A stretch of DNA of 64,000 nucleotides from CALSMU01 sp965230225 (GTDB taxonomy: Bacteria; Bacteroidota; Bacteroidia; Flavobacteriales_D; Parvicellaceae). The position numbers and the translations under genes are program-made. Each line of letters opens with the position of its first letter. Positions within the stretch are counted from its first letter, which is position 1. The notes under the pieces were generated by a model that worked only from the letters and a program-made list of their open reading frames with translations, was not told the DNA's origin and did no database searches. Location of the stretch: the NCBI GenBank assembly GCA_965230225.1, contig CBDDKM010000010.1:620001-684000 (forward strand). The letters run 5' to 3'. Below are positions 25,168 to 33,783 of this stretch, in pieces.

Positions 25168-26889
25168 ATGACATTCGAAAATTTTGGACTCCGCGCGGAA
25201 ATTCTTAAAGCTCTTGACGATTTAGGGTTTGAAAAGCCAACACCAATTCAGGAAGAAGCAATTCCTGAATTATTACAAGACTGGCGAGACTTAGTGGGAT
25301 TAGCACAAACCGGAACCGGTAAAACAGCTGCATTTGGATTACCGTTGGTTCAAATTACGGATTTCACCAAGAAACATGTTCAGGGATTGGTCATCGCACC
25401 AACTAGAGAACTAGGGCTACAAATTGCATCTGACCTTAAAAACTTCACGAAACACATCAAAGGAGCAAAAATTGCTACTATTTACGGTGGCGCAAGTATT
25501 GATAAACAGGCCAGAGAAATTAAAGGAGGAGCACAAATTGTTGTAGCAACTCCAGGGCGCTTAATCGATATGGTTAAAAGAAAGCTGGTTAATTTAAACC
25601 AAGCTCAGGTAGTAGTTCTGGATGAGGCTGATGAGATGCTTAACATGGGATTCAAAGAGGATATCGATGCTATTTTGGATACCACACCTGAGACTAAGAA
25701 TGTTTGGTTGTTTTCTGCAACAATGCCTAAGGAGGTTGCAAAAATTGCTAAAAACTACATGAACGATCCTTTCGAGATTACGGTGGGACAGAAAAATACA
25801 ACTGCCACTAATCTTAAACATGTTTACTACAGCATTAAAGAAAGAGATCGTTATTATGCTCTAAAAAGAATACTAGATTATTACCCTAACATATACGGAG
25901 TTATTTTCTGTAGAACAAAAAGACTTACTCAAGAAGTTGCAGATAAATTAATGCACGATGGATACAATGCAGAACCACTTCATGGAGATCTTTCTCAGGC
26001 ACAGCGTGACGCTGTAATGAAAAAGTTTAGAAACAGAACACTTCAGATGTTGGTGGCTACAGATGTTGCTGCCAGAGGTATTGATGTAAATGATATCACC
26101 CACGTAATTAATTATAACCTTCCAGAAGATGTTGAGAACTACACTCATCGAAGTGGAAGAACTGCCAGAGCAGGAAAGTTTGGAATTTCCCTTGCTTTTA
26201 TCAGCGCCAGAGAAATTGGCAAGATTAAAGCAATAGAAAAGGTGATCAATAAAAACTTCGAAAAGGGAGAAATTCCTAGCGGAAAAGATGTTTGCAGAGA
26301 ACAACTTTTTGCATTAATCGACAATGTTAAGTCGGTAGAAGTAAAAGAAGGAGAAATTTCGGAATACTTACCTGCCATTATGGACCAGTTAAAAGATTTC
26401 GATAAAGAGGAAATCATTAAACGATTTGTAAGTGCAGAATTCAATCACTTCTTAGAGTACTACGAATCTTCTTACAACTTAAATGCAGAAATTACTGATA
26501 GAGATAAGGCAAGAGCTGATAGAAATTCATCAAGAAGAGGAAGAGAGAAGAATCCTAACAGACAACGTTTCTATATTAATAAAGGGGAACATTTTGGATT
26601 AAACAAAGGGGCCATCTTGCGTTTGGTTTGTCAGAACTCAAATATTAAATCTGATCAAATTGGAAGAATTGATTTGTTTAGAGAGTTTTCTTTCTTCGAG
26701 GTGGCAAAGCCTTTAGCAGATAAGGTATTAAGCGGAATGCAAGGGGTTCAATTTAACGGTGAAGAAATGAAAGTTGAATTTGCTGGTGACAGCAAAGGAG
26801 GTAAAAAAGGAGGAAGTGGTAGGTCCAGAGGTAGAGGAAATAAAAACCGTTCCGGAAGGGATGGGGGTAGACGTAGAAGAAGACGTTAA
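25168..26889 (+). CDS. DEAD-box ATP-dependent RNA helicase (DeaD/CsdA-like)
   Basis: A 573-residue RNA helicase. It has the Q motif (EKPTPIQEEAIP), Walker A AQTGTGKTAAFG (about residues 47-58), PTRELGLQ, DEAD (about 151), SAT, and motif VI HRSGRTARAGKFG. After the core there is a DbpA-type RNA-binding domain (about 470-545: FYINKGEHFGLNKGAILRLV to GVQFNGEEMKVEFAG), then a Gly/Arg/Lys-rich tail ending in six arginines. This layout matches the cold-shock/ribosome-assembly helicases DeaD and DbpA. It has its own promoter between rnpB and the mevalonate operon. Confidence 0.96.
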   Translation: MTFENFGLRAEILKALDDLGFEKPTPIQEEAIPELLQDWRDLVGLAQTGTGKTAAFGLPLVQITDFTKKHVQGLVIAPTRELGLQIASDLKNFTKHIKGAKIATIYGGASIDKQAREIKGGAQIVVATPGRLIDMVKRKLVNLNQAQVVVLDEADEMLNMGFKEDIDAILDTTPETKNVWLFSATMPKEVAKIAKNYMNDPFEITVGQKNTTATNLKHVYYSIKERDRYYALKRILDYYPNIYGVIFCRTKRLTQEVADKLMHDGYNAEPLHGDLSQAQRDAVMKKFRNRTLQMLVATDVAARGIDVNDITHVINYNLPEDVENYTHRSGRTARAGKFGISLAFISAREIGKIKAIEKVINKNFEKGEIPSGKDVCREQLFALIDNVKSVEVKEGEISEYLPAIMDQLKDFDKEEIIKRFVSAEFNHFLEYYESSYNLNAEITDRDKARADRNSSRRGREKNPNRQRFYINKGEHFGLNKGAILRLVCQNSNIKSDQIGRIDLFREFSFFEVAKPLADKVLSGMQGVQFNGEEMKVEFAGDSKGGKKGGSGRSRGRGNKNRSGRDGGRRRRRR

Positions 26890-26893
26890 TTTC

Positions 26894-26924
26894 TTTGACT
26901 TAACACTGCTACTGACTACCTTTA
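26894..26924 (+). promoter_or_regulatory. Promoter of the mevalonate operon
   Basis: TTTG at 26894-26897, exactly 19 nt, TACCTTTA at 26917-26924, then 15 nt to the ATG. This is one of the clearest -33/-7 pairs in the window. Confidence 0.65.
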
Positions 26925-26939
26925 TCTGAACTAACATTA

Positions 26940-27857
26940 ATGGCTTCAGAAATCTATCATAGCAATGGAAAATTACTAATTACCGGAGAATATCTGGTAA
27001 TAGATGGAGCAAAAGCTTTAGCTATTCCTACACGATTAGGGCAAAATCTGGAGATTAAACAGGAAAACGGTAATCAACTGCATTGGATCAGCAAAGATTG
27101 TTATGGCAACTCCTGGTTGGAGGCAACATTTAACGTTCCCAGTCTTGAAATTATCCATTCCAGTGATCATGAGAAAGCTACTTGGCTACAACTGCTTTTA
27201 AGAAATTGCCAAAAGTTCAATCCAAACTTCTTAACATCTAATGGATGGCACGTTACCTCTAATTTGGAATTTGAAAGGAACTGGGGATTAGGCTCGAGTT
27301 CTACCATTATTAACTGCATTGCCAACTGGGCAAAAGTAGATGCTTTTCTATTGCATTTTTCTGTATCAAACGGAAGTGGTTACGACATTGCCTGTGCTGC
27401 TGCTGATCAAGCCTGCATCTACGAAGTACATAATCAAAAACCAACCGTTGAGTATTTCAATTACTCTCCTAAGTTTTCAGAATTCATCCACTTTGTACAC
27501 CTCAACCAAAAACAAAATAGTTTCAAACAAGTATCCAGGTACAACGACATTAAACAAGAGGTGGATTTACCTAAATGCATCAATGAAATTTCTAACCTTA
27601 CTCAACAAATTGTAGAGTCTAATCATCTTTCGGATTTTGAAGATCTCATCCTAAAACATGAGTTTATTATTTCTAATATTCTGCAGCAAGACACCATAAA
27701 AGAGTCTGTGTTTCAAATGTACCAGGGAGGAATCGTTAAATCCCTAGGAGCCTGGGGAGGAGACTTTGTAATGGTAACCGGAACCGACAAGGATTTGGAA
27801 TACTTCAAAAATAAAGGGTATAATACTATTCTTTCTTACAAAGAAATGGTTAAGTAA
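26940..27857 (+). CDS. GHMP kinase, probable phosphomevalonate kinase
   Basis: A 305-residue GHMP-superfamily kinase. The N-terminus reads YHSNGKLLITGEYLVIDGAKA, the phosphate-binding motif is NWGLGSSSTIINC (about residues 114-126), and GYDIACAAADQ matches the phosphomevalonate/mevalonate kinase active-site region. The gene is the first of an operon with mvaD and a second GHMP kinase. Because the second is the better match to mevalonate kinase, this one is assigned by elimination to phosphorylation of 5-phosphomevalonate. That assignment is inference. Confidence 0.82.
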   Translation: MASEIYHSNGKLLITGEYLVIDGAKALAIPTRLGQNLEIKQENGNQLHWISKDCYGNSWLEATFNVPSLEIIHSSDHEKATWLQLLLRNCQKFNPNFLTSNGWHVTSNLEFERNWGLGSSSTIINCIANWAKVDAFLLHFSVSNGSGYDIACAAADQACIYEVHNQKPTVEYFNYSPKFSEFIHFVHLNQKQNSFKQVSRYNDIKQEVDLPKCINEISNLTQQIVESNHLSDFEDLILKHEFIISNILQQDTIKESVFQMYQGGIVKSLGAWGGDFVMVTGTDKDLEYFKNKGYNTILSYKEMVK

Positions 27858-27971
27858 CACCAATATTTAATCTCTTTTGGAATACTAAATTACCCAGACG
27901 ACTGTTAACATCCATGTTAATAATTGAAATCTAATTTAGACTTCGCAATAAGCTTTAATTCTATTTTTGAA

Positions 27972-29063
27972 ATGATTAATATAAACCGATCAATGATCAG
28001 TCAATTTGAATTCAATCATACTCCATCCAATTTACCAGAAGGTAAAGTTGGTTGGAGTAGCCCATCAAATATTGCTTTAGTAAAATACTGGGGGAAAACG
28101 GGAATCCAAATACCTGCTAACCCTTCTATTAGTTTCACATTAAACAATTGTAAAACTACCACAACACTGTACTTCAAACCTGCGGACAAGTTATCGTTTG
28201 AAGTATATGTTGATGGCATTAGAGAACCAGGATTTGAACCTAAAGTTGGAGGTTTTTTTGAACGTATCAGACCTTATTGTTCTTTTATAGATCAATACCA
28301 ATTTAGAATTGAAACGTCCAATTCATTTCCACATAGTAGTGGTATCGCTTCTTCCGCATCCGGGATGAGTGCATTGGCACTATGTATTTGCTCGATAGAA
28401 CAGCAATTAAACCCTTCCTGGGAGGAAAAAGACTTTATGATTAAAGCCTCTTTTCTAGCCAGACTTGGTTCTGGAAGTGCTTGCCGGTCTGTTTATCCTA
28501 ACATGGCATCATGGGGGGGGCATCCTGATTACAACAATAGCTCTGACCTTTATGCTACAGAGTTCAAAGACATTCACCCTGTTTTTCAATCCTTTCAAGA
28601 CACTGTTTTATTGGTGGACAAAGGACAAAAGAAGGTGAGCAGTACGGTAGGACATGGATTGATGAACGGGCATCCATTTGCCAATTCAAGATTTGAACAG
28701 GCCAACGAGAACATGATTAAACTTAAATCAGTTCTTTCCTCAGGAAACCTAAAAGAATTTACAAGGATCGTAGAGTCAGAAGCTTTGACTCTACACGCCA
28801 TGATGATGGCCTCCGATCCATACTTCATCTTAATGAGACCTAACACATTGGCGATTATTGAGGAAGTATGGAAATATAGAGAAGAAAAACAGCTCAATTT
28901 AACCATTACGTTAGATGCAGGAGCCAATGTGCACCTTCTCTACCCTAAAGATGAAACTGAACAAGCATTAGAGTTGATTCAAAATAAATTAGTTGCGTTT
29001 TGCGAAAATGGGGCGTATATTTGTGATGAAGTAGGCTCTGGCCCACAACCTTTGGATACATGA
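27972..29063 (+). CDS. mvaD: Diphosphomevalonate decarboxylase
   Basis: Converts mevalonate 5-diphosphate to isopentenyl diphosphate. Motifs: SPSNIALVKYWGKTG (substrate-binding Tyr/Lys), PANPSISFTLN, the phosphate loop HSSGIASSASGMSALAL, and LARLGSGSACRSVYP. I start it at ATG 27972; TTG 27924 adds an unlikely 16-residue leader and ATG 27993 is also possible. It lies between the two GHMP kinase genes. Its TGA overlaps the next ATG by four bases (ATGA). Confidence 0.95.
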   Translation: MININRSMISQFEFNHTPSNLPEGKVGWSSPSNIALVKYWGKTGIQIPANPSISFTLNNCKTTTTLYFKPADKLSFEVYVDGIREPGFEPKVGGFFERIRPYCSFIDQYQFRIETSNSFPHSSGIASSASGMSALALCICSIEQQLNPSWEEKDFMIKASFLARLGSGSACRSVYPNMASWGGHPDYNNSSDLYATEFKDIHPVFQSFQDTVLLVDKGQKKVSSTVGHGLMNGHPFANSRFEQANENMIKLKSVLSSGNLKEFTRIVESEALTLHAMMMASDPYFILMRPNTLAIIEEVWKYREEKQLNLTITLDAGANVHLLYPKDETEQALELIQNKLVAFCENGAYICDEVGSGPQPLDT

Positions 29064-29995
29064 GTGTAATTAAAGATTCTCTTTTTTACGGTAAGATTCT
29101 TCTTTTTGGAGAATATGGTATCATTGAAGATTCAATGGGATTATCCATTCCTTATGACAACTATCAAGGTAACTTTATTTTCTATTCGGAAGATGAGGAC
29201 TTTTCTAAAAAGTCGAATAAGGAATTAAATAAGTACCTTAAGCACCTTACTCAATTGAGTGAAAATGGTGAATTGCCATGTGAATTGAATCTTAAAGCTT
29301 TTCAAGATGATATTGATAAGGGGATGTTATTCGACTCCAGTATTCCTCAAGGTTATGGTGTAGGTAGCTCAGGAGCCCTGGTTGCTGCTGCATACCACAG
29401 ATATGCACTTAATAAACTAGACTCTACAAGCAACGAAAATATTCTTAAACTTAAGTCTATTTTTGGAAAACTTGAAAGTTATTTTCACGGTACCAGCTCT
29501 GGATTGGATCCATTAATTTGTTACCTGAACTTACCTATTTTGATTAAATCAAAAACAGATTTAGACACAGTAGGATTACCGGAACAGGTAGAAAGTAAAG
29601 GTGCTATATTTCTGTTGAATACCGGTCAGGTTGGGAAAACTCAACCTTTGGTAGAGCATTTTCTGAACCGTTGTAAAGAAGAAGGGTTTAGAAACATGAT
29701 CCGTAACCAGTTTAAAAAATATAACGATGCTAGTATAGATGCCTTCTTAAAACAAGACGGAAAATCTTTATTAGCAAATGTTAAAGGATTATCGAAGATT
29801 GCATTGGAACACTTCAAACCAATGATCCCGAAACTATATCATAAACTTTGGCAAGAGGGAATTGACAGCAATGCCTATTACCTAAAACTGTGTGGTTCCG
29901 GTGGAGGAGGTTTTATCCTTGGATTTACCGAAGACATTGATAAAGCGAAAGAGAAGCTTAACAATTATAAATTGGATGTGATTTATAATTTTTAA
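29060..29995 (+). CDS. Mevalonate kinase
   Basis: A 311-residue GHMP kinase that phosphorylates mevalonate. It has GKILLFGEYGIIEDSMGLSI at the N-terminus, the ATP-binding loop PQGYGVGSSGALVAA (about residues 95-109), and SYFHGTSSGLDPLICYL with the catalytic Asp, which is the mevalonate-kinase form of the motif. The C-terminal GHMP motif is LCGSGGGGFILGF. It overlaps mvaD by four bases and is followed by a UbiA prenyltransferase gene. Confidence 0.93.
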   Translation: MSVIKDSLFYGKILLFGEYGIIEDSMGLSIPYDNYQGNFIFYSEDEDFSKKSNKELNKYLKHLTQLSENGELPCELNLKAFQDDIDKGMLFDSSIPQGYGVGSSGALVAAAYHRYALNKLDSTSNENILKLKSIFGKLESYFHGTSSGLDPLICYLNLPILIKSKTDLDTVGLPEQVESKGAIFLLNTGQVGKTQPLVEHFLNRCKEEGFRNMIRNQFKKYNDASIDAFLKQDGKSLLANVKGLSKIALEHFKPMIPKLYHKLWQEGIDSNAYYLKLCGSGGGGFILGFTEDIDKAKEKLNNYKLDVIYNF

Positions 29996-30040
29996 TCCTT
30001 TTACCCAAACATTTCAACTACAAGACAGCCCTAACACCAT

Positions 30041-30919
30041 ATGAAACTAAGCAGGAAACAGCGATATCTTCTAGTAAAGTTTCTTGCTCTTATTTCTCTG
30101 GTTAGGTGGTACAATGTTTTTCTAATAACCTTTGCTCTTTACCTCTCTTCTGTATTCTTAATTAATCCGGTGGAAAACTGGCTAGAGGTTACCTTAACCT
30201 ATAAGCTTCACTTAGAAATCGCATCACTAGCTTTCTTCATTATGGCAGGTTATATCATCAATGCCTTCTACGATTTCGAAAAAGACATCATCAACAATCC
30301 TAAAACAACCATCTTTGGAAGAATTTTAAGTAAATCCAGCTGTTTAAACTTCTATGGAATATTTGTGCTTACCGGAGTTGTTCTAAGCTCTTTTGTTAGC
30401 ATTAGAGTTCTGATATTTAATTGTATTTATTCATTTTTACTGTGGTTCTACTCCCATAAGTTGCGTAAAAAACCATTTACAGCAGAACTAAGCGCAGCAA
30501 TAATGACCATCCTTCCTTTTGTTAGCCTAACCTTGTTTTATCTGCACACCAACCTAACCATTATATTGTACATTGGATACATCTTTTCCATTACTATTAC
30601 CAGAGAGGTGGTGAAGAAAATGGTATCCTTAAAGGGTGATTTAATCGTTGGAGAACAGTCTCTTCCTATAACCTTGGGAATCCGAAAGACTAAGGTGATC
30701 ATTTTGGTTTTAATGTTATTCTCACTGATCCCAATTGGAGTATTATATCCTCAAATAATAGATCGGTACATCATCTATTATTTTGCTATTAGTGCCTCTT
30801 TGATTATTGTTTCTTTGATGCTGCTTAAAGGATCCAAAACACCTACGGAATTTGATCGAATTAACCTGATCTATAAAATTGTGATACTGCTGGGAATATT
30901 TTCTATCCCTCTAGTTTAA
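30041..30919 (+). CDS. UbiA-family prenyltransferase
   Basis: A 292-residue membrane protein of eight to nine helices. The first metal/diphosphate-binding motif is NAFYDFEKDIINNP (the N..xDxxxD pattern) and the second region is KKMVSLKGDLIVGEQSLPITLG. This is the UbiA superfamily that attaches polyprenyl chains. Homologues next to mevalonate genes in Flavobacteriia are often labelled geranylgeranylglycerol-phosphate geranylgeranyltransferase, but the real acceptor is not shown by the sequence. It probably uses the operon's isoprenoid product. Its stop overlaps the convergent aroE stop (TTAA at 30916-30919). Confidence 0.9.
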   Translation: MKLSRKQRYLLVKFLALISLVRWYNVFLITFALYLSSVFLINPVENWLEVTLTYKLHLEIASLAFFIMAGYIINAFYDFEKDIINNPKTTIFGRILSKSSCLNFYGIFVLTGVVLSSFVSIRVLIFNCIYSFLLWFYSHKLRKKPFTAELSAAIMTILPFVSLTLFYLHTNLTIILYIGYIFSITITREVVKKMVSLKGDLIVGEQSLPITLGIRKTKVIILVLMLFSLIPIGVLYPQIIDRYIIYYFAISASLIIVSLMLLKGSKTPTEFDRINLIYKIVILLGIFSIPLV

Positions 30920-31659
30920 GAATTCCAAATTCGCCAGGCCTCTTCAGCTTGTTGATGTAGCATGGTTAACCCGTTTAATGCTACTGCTCCTCTACTTCTA
31001 CCTTCTGCCATGAAAAGAGTTTCTTCTGGATTGTATATCAAATCCACCAGTAAATGATCTTTTGTTATTGCTTCATAAGCAACTGGAGGTTTATTATTAC
31101 TATTAGGATACATTCCTAATGGCGTGGTATTTATGATCAACCTGTGGTGTTTTACCACGTTTTCGTTCATCTCCTCCCAACTAATTTGGTTTTCTTGAGT
31201 TTTAGTTCTGGTAACGTATAAGAAGTCAATGCCGTATTGTTTCAGCACGTGAGCTACAGCTTTGGATGCTCCCCCAGTACCAAGAATAAGAGCTCTTTCA
31301 TGATGAGATTTTACAAATGGCTTTATGGATTGATGAAAGCCAAACGCATCGGTATTATAACCTGATAACTTTAACTGGTCACCACTATTATGAACTTTTA
31401 CCGTATTAACTGCACCAATTTCTTTTGCTGTTTCATCCAGCTCATCCAGAAAAGGAATGATCTGTTCTTTGTAAGGGATAGTTACATTGAACCCAACCGG
31501 ATTAATCTTTTTTATTACCTCAGGAAAGTGGTCAATTGATTCGATTTCAATATTTATATATTGAGCATTGGCAATACCAAGTTTTTCAAATTTGTTAGTA
31601 AAATATCCTTTTGAAAATGAATGAGAAAGTGTTCGGCCAAGTAATCCAAAGGTTCTCAT
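30916..31659 (-). CDS. aroE: Shikimate dehydrogenase
   Basis: A 247-residue NADPH-dependent enzyme reducing 3-dehydroshikimate. The substrate site is GLLGRTLSHSFSKGYF (Ser-x-Ser), followed by GFNVTIPYKEQIIPFLDEL (catalytic Lys). The cofactor-binding turn is ILGTGGASKAVAHVL, and NTTPLGMYP and NGLTMLHQQAEEAWRIW complete the family pattern. It is slightly shorter than E. coli AroE (272). It is the last gene of the leftward rhodanese-DUF368-aroE set. Confidence 0.95.
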   Translation of the reverse strand: MRTFGLLGRTLSHSFSKGYFTNKFEKLGIANAQYINIEIESIDHFPEVIKKINPVGFNVTIPYKEQIIPFLDELDETAKEIGAVNTVKVHNSGDQLKLSGYNTDAFGFHQSIKPFVKSHHERALILGTGGASKAVAHVLKQYGIDFLYVTRTKTQENQISWEEMNENVVKHHRLIINTTPLGMYPNSNNKPPVAYEAITKDHLLVDLIYNPEETLFMAEGRSRGAVALNGLTMLHQQAEEAWRIWNS

Positions 31660-31661
31660 GA

Positions 31662-32582
31662 TTACTTTTTTAATTTCTTAGCTACAAACTCCATCCCAAA
31701 GATCAATGCCGCTCCAAGTACAAAAAATAGAACGGCCGACAATATTTTAGGGTCACCTTCTACCCCATTTGGTAGAACATTGGTTTGTAAAAAATCCTGC
31801 TTCCCATCAGAATGAGTATACAACAACTCTCCATTTACCTTCCAGGGCCAAATTTTATTCAATGAACCTACCAAAAAACCGGTAAGTATGGCTACTGTTA
31901 AGTCGTGATATTTAGAAAACAACCACTTAAGGACTCTTGAAAATGCAAGCAAGCCAATAACACAACCTCCTCCAAATATTCCAATGATTACAAAGTCTTT
32001 GTCCTTAATTGCTCCGATTACCGCTTCATAAGCTCCTAAAATTAGGAGAATAAAACTTCCTGATATTCCCGGTAATATCATTGCACAAATGGCAATCATA
32101 CCGGAAACGAAAATAAACCAGGACTCTTCAGAATTTCCCAATGGAGGTAAGATGGTAACATAAAAGGCAATTGCTGCTCCTATGAGTAACCCTATCACCT
32201 TACCAACACTCCATTCTTTTACCTGTCTTCCTACATAGAATACGCTGGCCAGAACTAGACCAAAAAAGAAACTCCATAAAAGGATTGGGTGTTCCTCCAA
32301 CAAATAGCTAATCAGCTTTGCCAGGGAAACGACACTAATTCCAATACCTAGAAATAAGGCTACAATAAAATTACCATTAATGGCTTTCCAGGCGGCTTTA
32401 ATGCCTTCATTTTTTAAGGTTTTTAAAGCTCCCAAATTAACGGAACTGATGGTATTCAACAATTCCTCATAAATTCCAGAAATGAATGCTATAGTACCTC
32501 CAGATACTCCGGGAACAACATCTGCTGCTCCCATTCCAATTCCTCTTAATGTAATTCCAAAGTAATCTTTTAAGCTTCGCAT
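31662..32582 (-). CDS. DUF368 membrane protein, probable undecaprenyl-phosphate translocase (PopT type)
   Basis: A 306-residue polytopic protein with the DUF368 hallmark GAADVVPGVSGGTIAFISGIYEELL (split: GAADVVPGVSGGT, IAFISGIYEELL) and a second related segment AICAMILPGISGSFILLILG, reflecting an internal duplication. DUF368 proteins have been shown in other bacteria to recycle the lipid carrier undecaprenyl phosphate to the cytoplasmic face. It lies between the rhodanese gene (no gap) and aroE (2 bp gap). Confidence 0.9.
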   Translation of the reverse strand: MRSLKDYFGITLRGIGMGAADVVPGVSGGTIAFISGIYEELLNTISSVNLGALKTLKNEGIKAAWKAINGNFIVALFLGIGISVVSLAKLISYLLEEHPILLWSFFFGLVLASVFYVGRQVKEWSVGKVIGLLIGAAIAFYVTILPPLGNSEESWFIFVSGMIAICAMILPGISGSFILLILGAYEAVIGAIKDKDFVIIGIFGGGCVIGLLAFSRVLKWLFSKYHDLTVAILTGFLVGSLNKIWPWKVNGELLYTHSDGKQDFLQTNVLPNGVEGDPKILSAVLFFVLGAALIFGMEFVAKKLKK

Positions 32583-32894
32583 TTAGTATTTGGTTAGGGA
32601 AGGGTCAATTTCGTCAACCCAAGCCATAATCCCCCCTTGAAGGTTTACCAGATTATCAAACTGATCTTCAAGGTAGTTGATCATTTTACAGGTACGAGTT
32701 CCTGTTCTACACATCATCACTACAGGTATATCCTTTCTAATTTTATCCAGATTATCCACAATTTCCCCCATTGGGATGTGTTCTCCACCTATAGAAACCA
32801 ACTCTAACTCGTATTCTTCTCTAATATCGATTAACTGAAAATCGTCTTTGTTTTCAATTTTTTCTTTTAATTCTGTTGCTGTAATTTGATTCAT
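32583..32894 (-). CDS. Single-domain rhodanese-like protein
   Basis: A 103-residue cytoplasmic rhodanese domain with LIDIREEYEL and the active-site loop around Cys62 (VVMMCRTGTRT). Such proteins carry a persulfide on the cysteine and act in sulfur transfer. The loop is six residues long, as in thiosulfate sulfurtransferases. It heads the set with DUF368 and aroE, directly abutting the DUF368 start. Confidence 0.92.
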   Translation of the reverse strand: MNQITATELKEKIENKDDFQLIDIREEYELELVSIGGEHIPMGEIVDNLDKIRKDIPVVMMCRTGTRTCKMINYLEDQFDNLVNLQGGIMAWVDEIDPSLTKY

Positions 32895-32928
32895 AATTTT
32901 TTACTGATCACTGCCGCAAGATACAAGA

Positions 32929-32958
32929 AAATCCTAACAGCAATAACCATCAGGATTT
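32929..32958 (-). terminator. Weak terminator after the phosphosulfolactate-synthase-like gene
   Basis: On the minus strand AAATCCTGA pairs with TTAGGATTT (one G-U), loop of 12, followed by TTCTTG. A -7-like TATCTTGC follows at about 32923, so it may separate two transcription units. Confidence 0.4.
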
Positions 32959-32983
32959 CAAATAAATTGGAAAGCTAAATCAA

Positions 32984-33781
32984 TTATGATTCTACTTTTT
33001 GTTTCTTCTCTTCTACCACATTATCCGGTAAATAATTAAAGAATGTATCTCCTCTAAGTCCCAATCTGAGGCATTCCAGTGGAATGATCTCGTTTGGAGC
33101 AATATTCCCAAGGTTTACATTCTCTCCGAAAAGGTTAATGAACCAAACTTGCTGTTTTTTTGCTGGTGCCTCCCAAAGAATTTGTTCTGGTTTAACCTTA
33201 GCAATAATCTTATTTATCAGAATGGTATGAGGTGCTCCATTTGGTCTGAAAATCCCAACAGAACCACTTTCTCTTCCTTCTGCTATTACCTTCCAGGAAC
33301 CTGCTTCCAACTCTTTGGTCATCATTCTCACCCATTTTGCCGGGCTAATTAAGATTCCTTCTTCCTTGGATCCAACTTCACTTAGTACAGTTACATCTTT
33401 AGAAAGAGTGTGGATATAATTACATTTCTCTTCATGTGGAATAATGATGGAACCATCCGACACCTCTGCCAAATCCACTCCCATATTATCCACTAATTTT
33501 CTGTAGTCTTCAAACATTCCTCTTACCACAAAAGCTTCGAATAATGTTCCTCCAAAGTAAGGTCTGATTCCAGCCTCTTTATATAGATTGATTTTTTCTT
33601 TCAGATTATTTGTAACGAAAGAAGTACCAAATCCGAACTTTACTACATCTGTTAAATGAGAACAACTTTCGATAAAGTTCTCAGTTTCCCTGAGGCTCAA
33701 TCCTTTGTCCATCATCATGGTCACCCCCTTATCTCTAGGTTTTTCAGGCCTTTTGGGAATAAATGGCAATTCAAAGTTCAT
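32984..33781 (-). CDS. Phosphosulfolactate synthase-like (ComA family)
   Basis: A 265-residue protein matching the ComA family, which adds sulfite to phosphoenolpyruvate to give phosphosulfolactate. Key segments are RPEKPRDKGVTMMMDKGLS, DVVKFGFGTSFV, RPYFGGTLFEAF, EVSDGSIIIP and ILWEAPAKKQQVWFI. In methanogens this starts coenzyme M synthesis. Bacteroidota make no methane, so another sulfonate product or a different PEP-based reaction is likely here. It is co-directional with a TPR gene 2 bp upstream and the rhodanese-DUF368-aroE set downstream, a neighbourhood I recall from other Flavobacteriia. Confidence 0.9.
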   Translation of the reverse strand: MNFELPFIPKRPEKPRDKGVTMMMDKGLSLRETENFIESCSHLTDVVKFGFGTSFVTNNLKEKINLYKEAGIRPYFGGTLFEAFVVRGMFEDYRKLVDNMGVDLAEVSDGSIIIPHEEKCNYIHTLSKDVTVLSEVGSKEEGILISPAKWVRMMTKELEAGSWKVIAEGRESGSVGIFRPNGAPHTILINKIIAKVKPEQILWEAPAKKQQVWFINLFGENVNLGNIAPNEIIPLECLRLGLRGDTFFNYLPDNVVEEKKQKVES

Positions 33782-33783
33782 AG

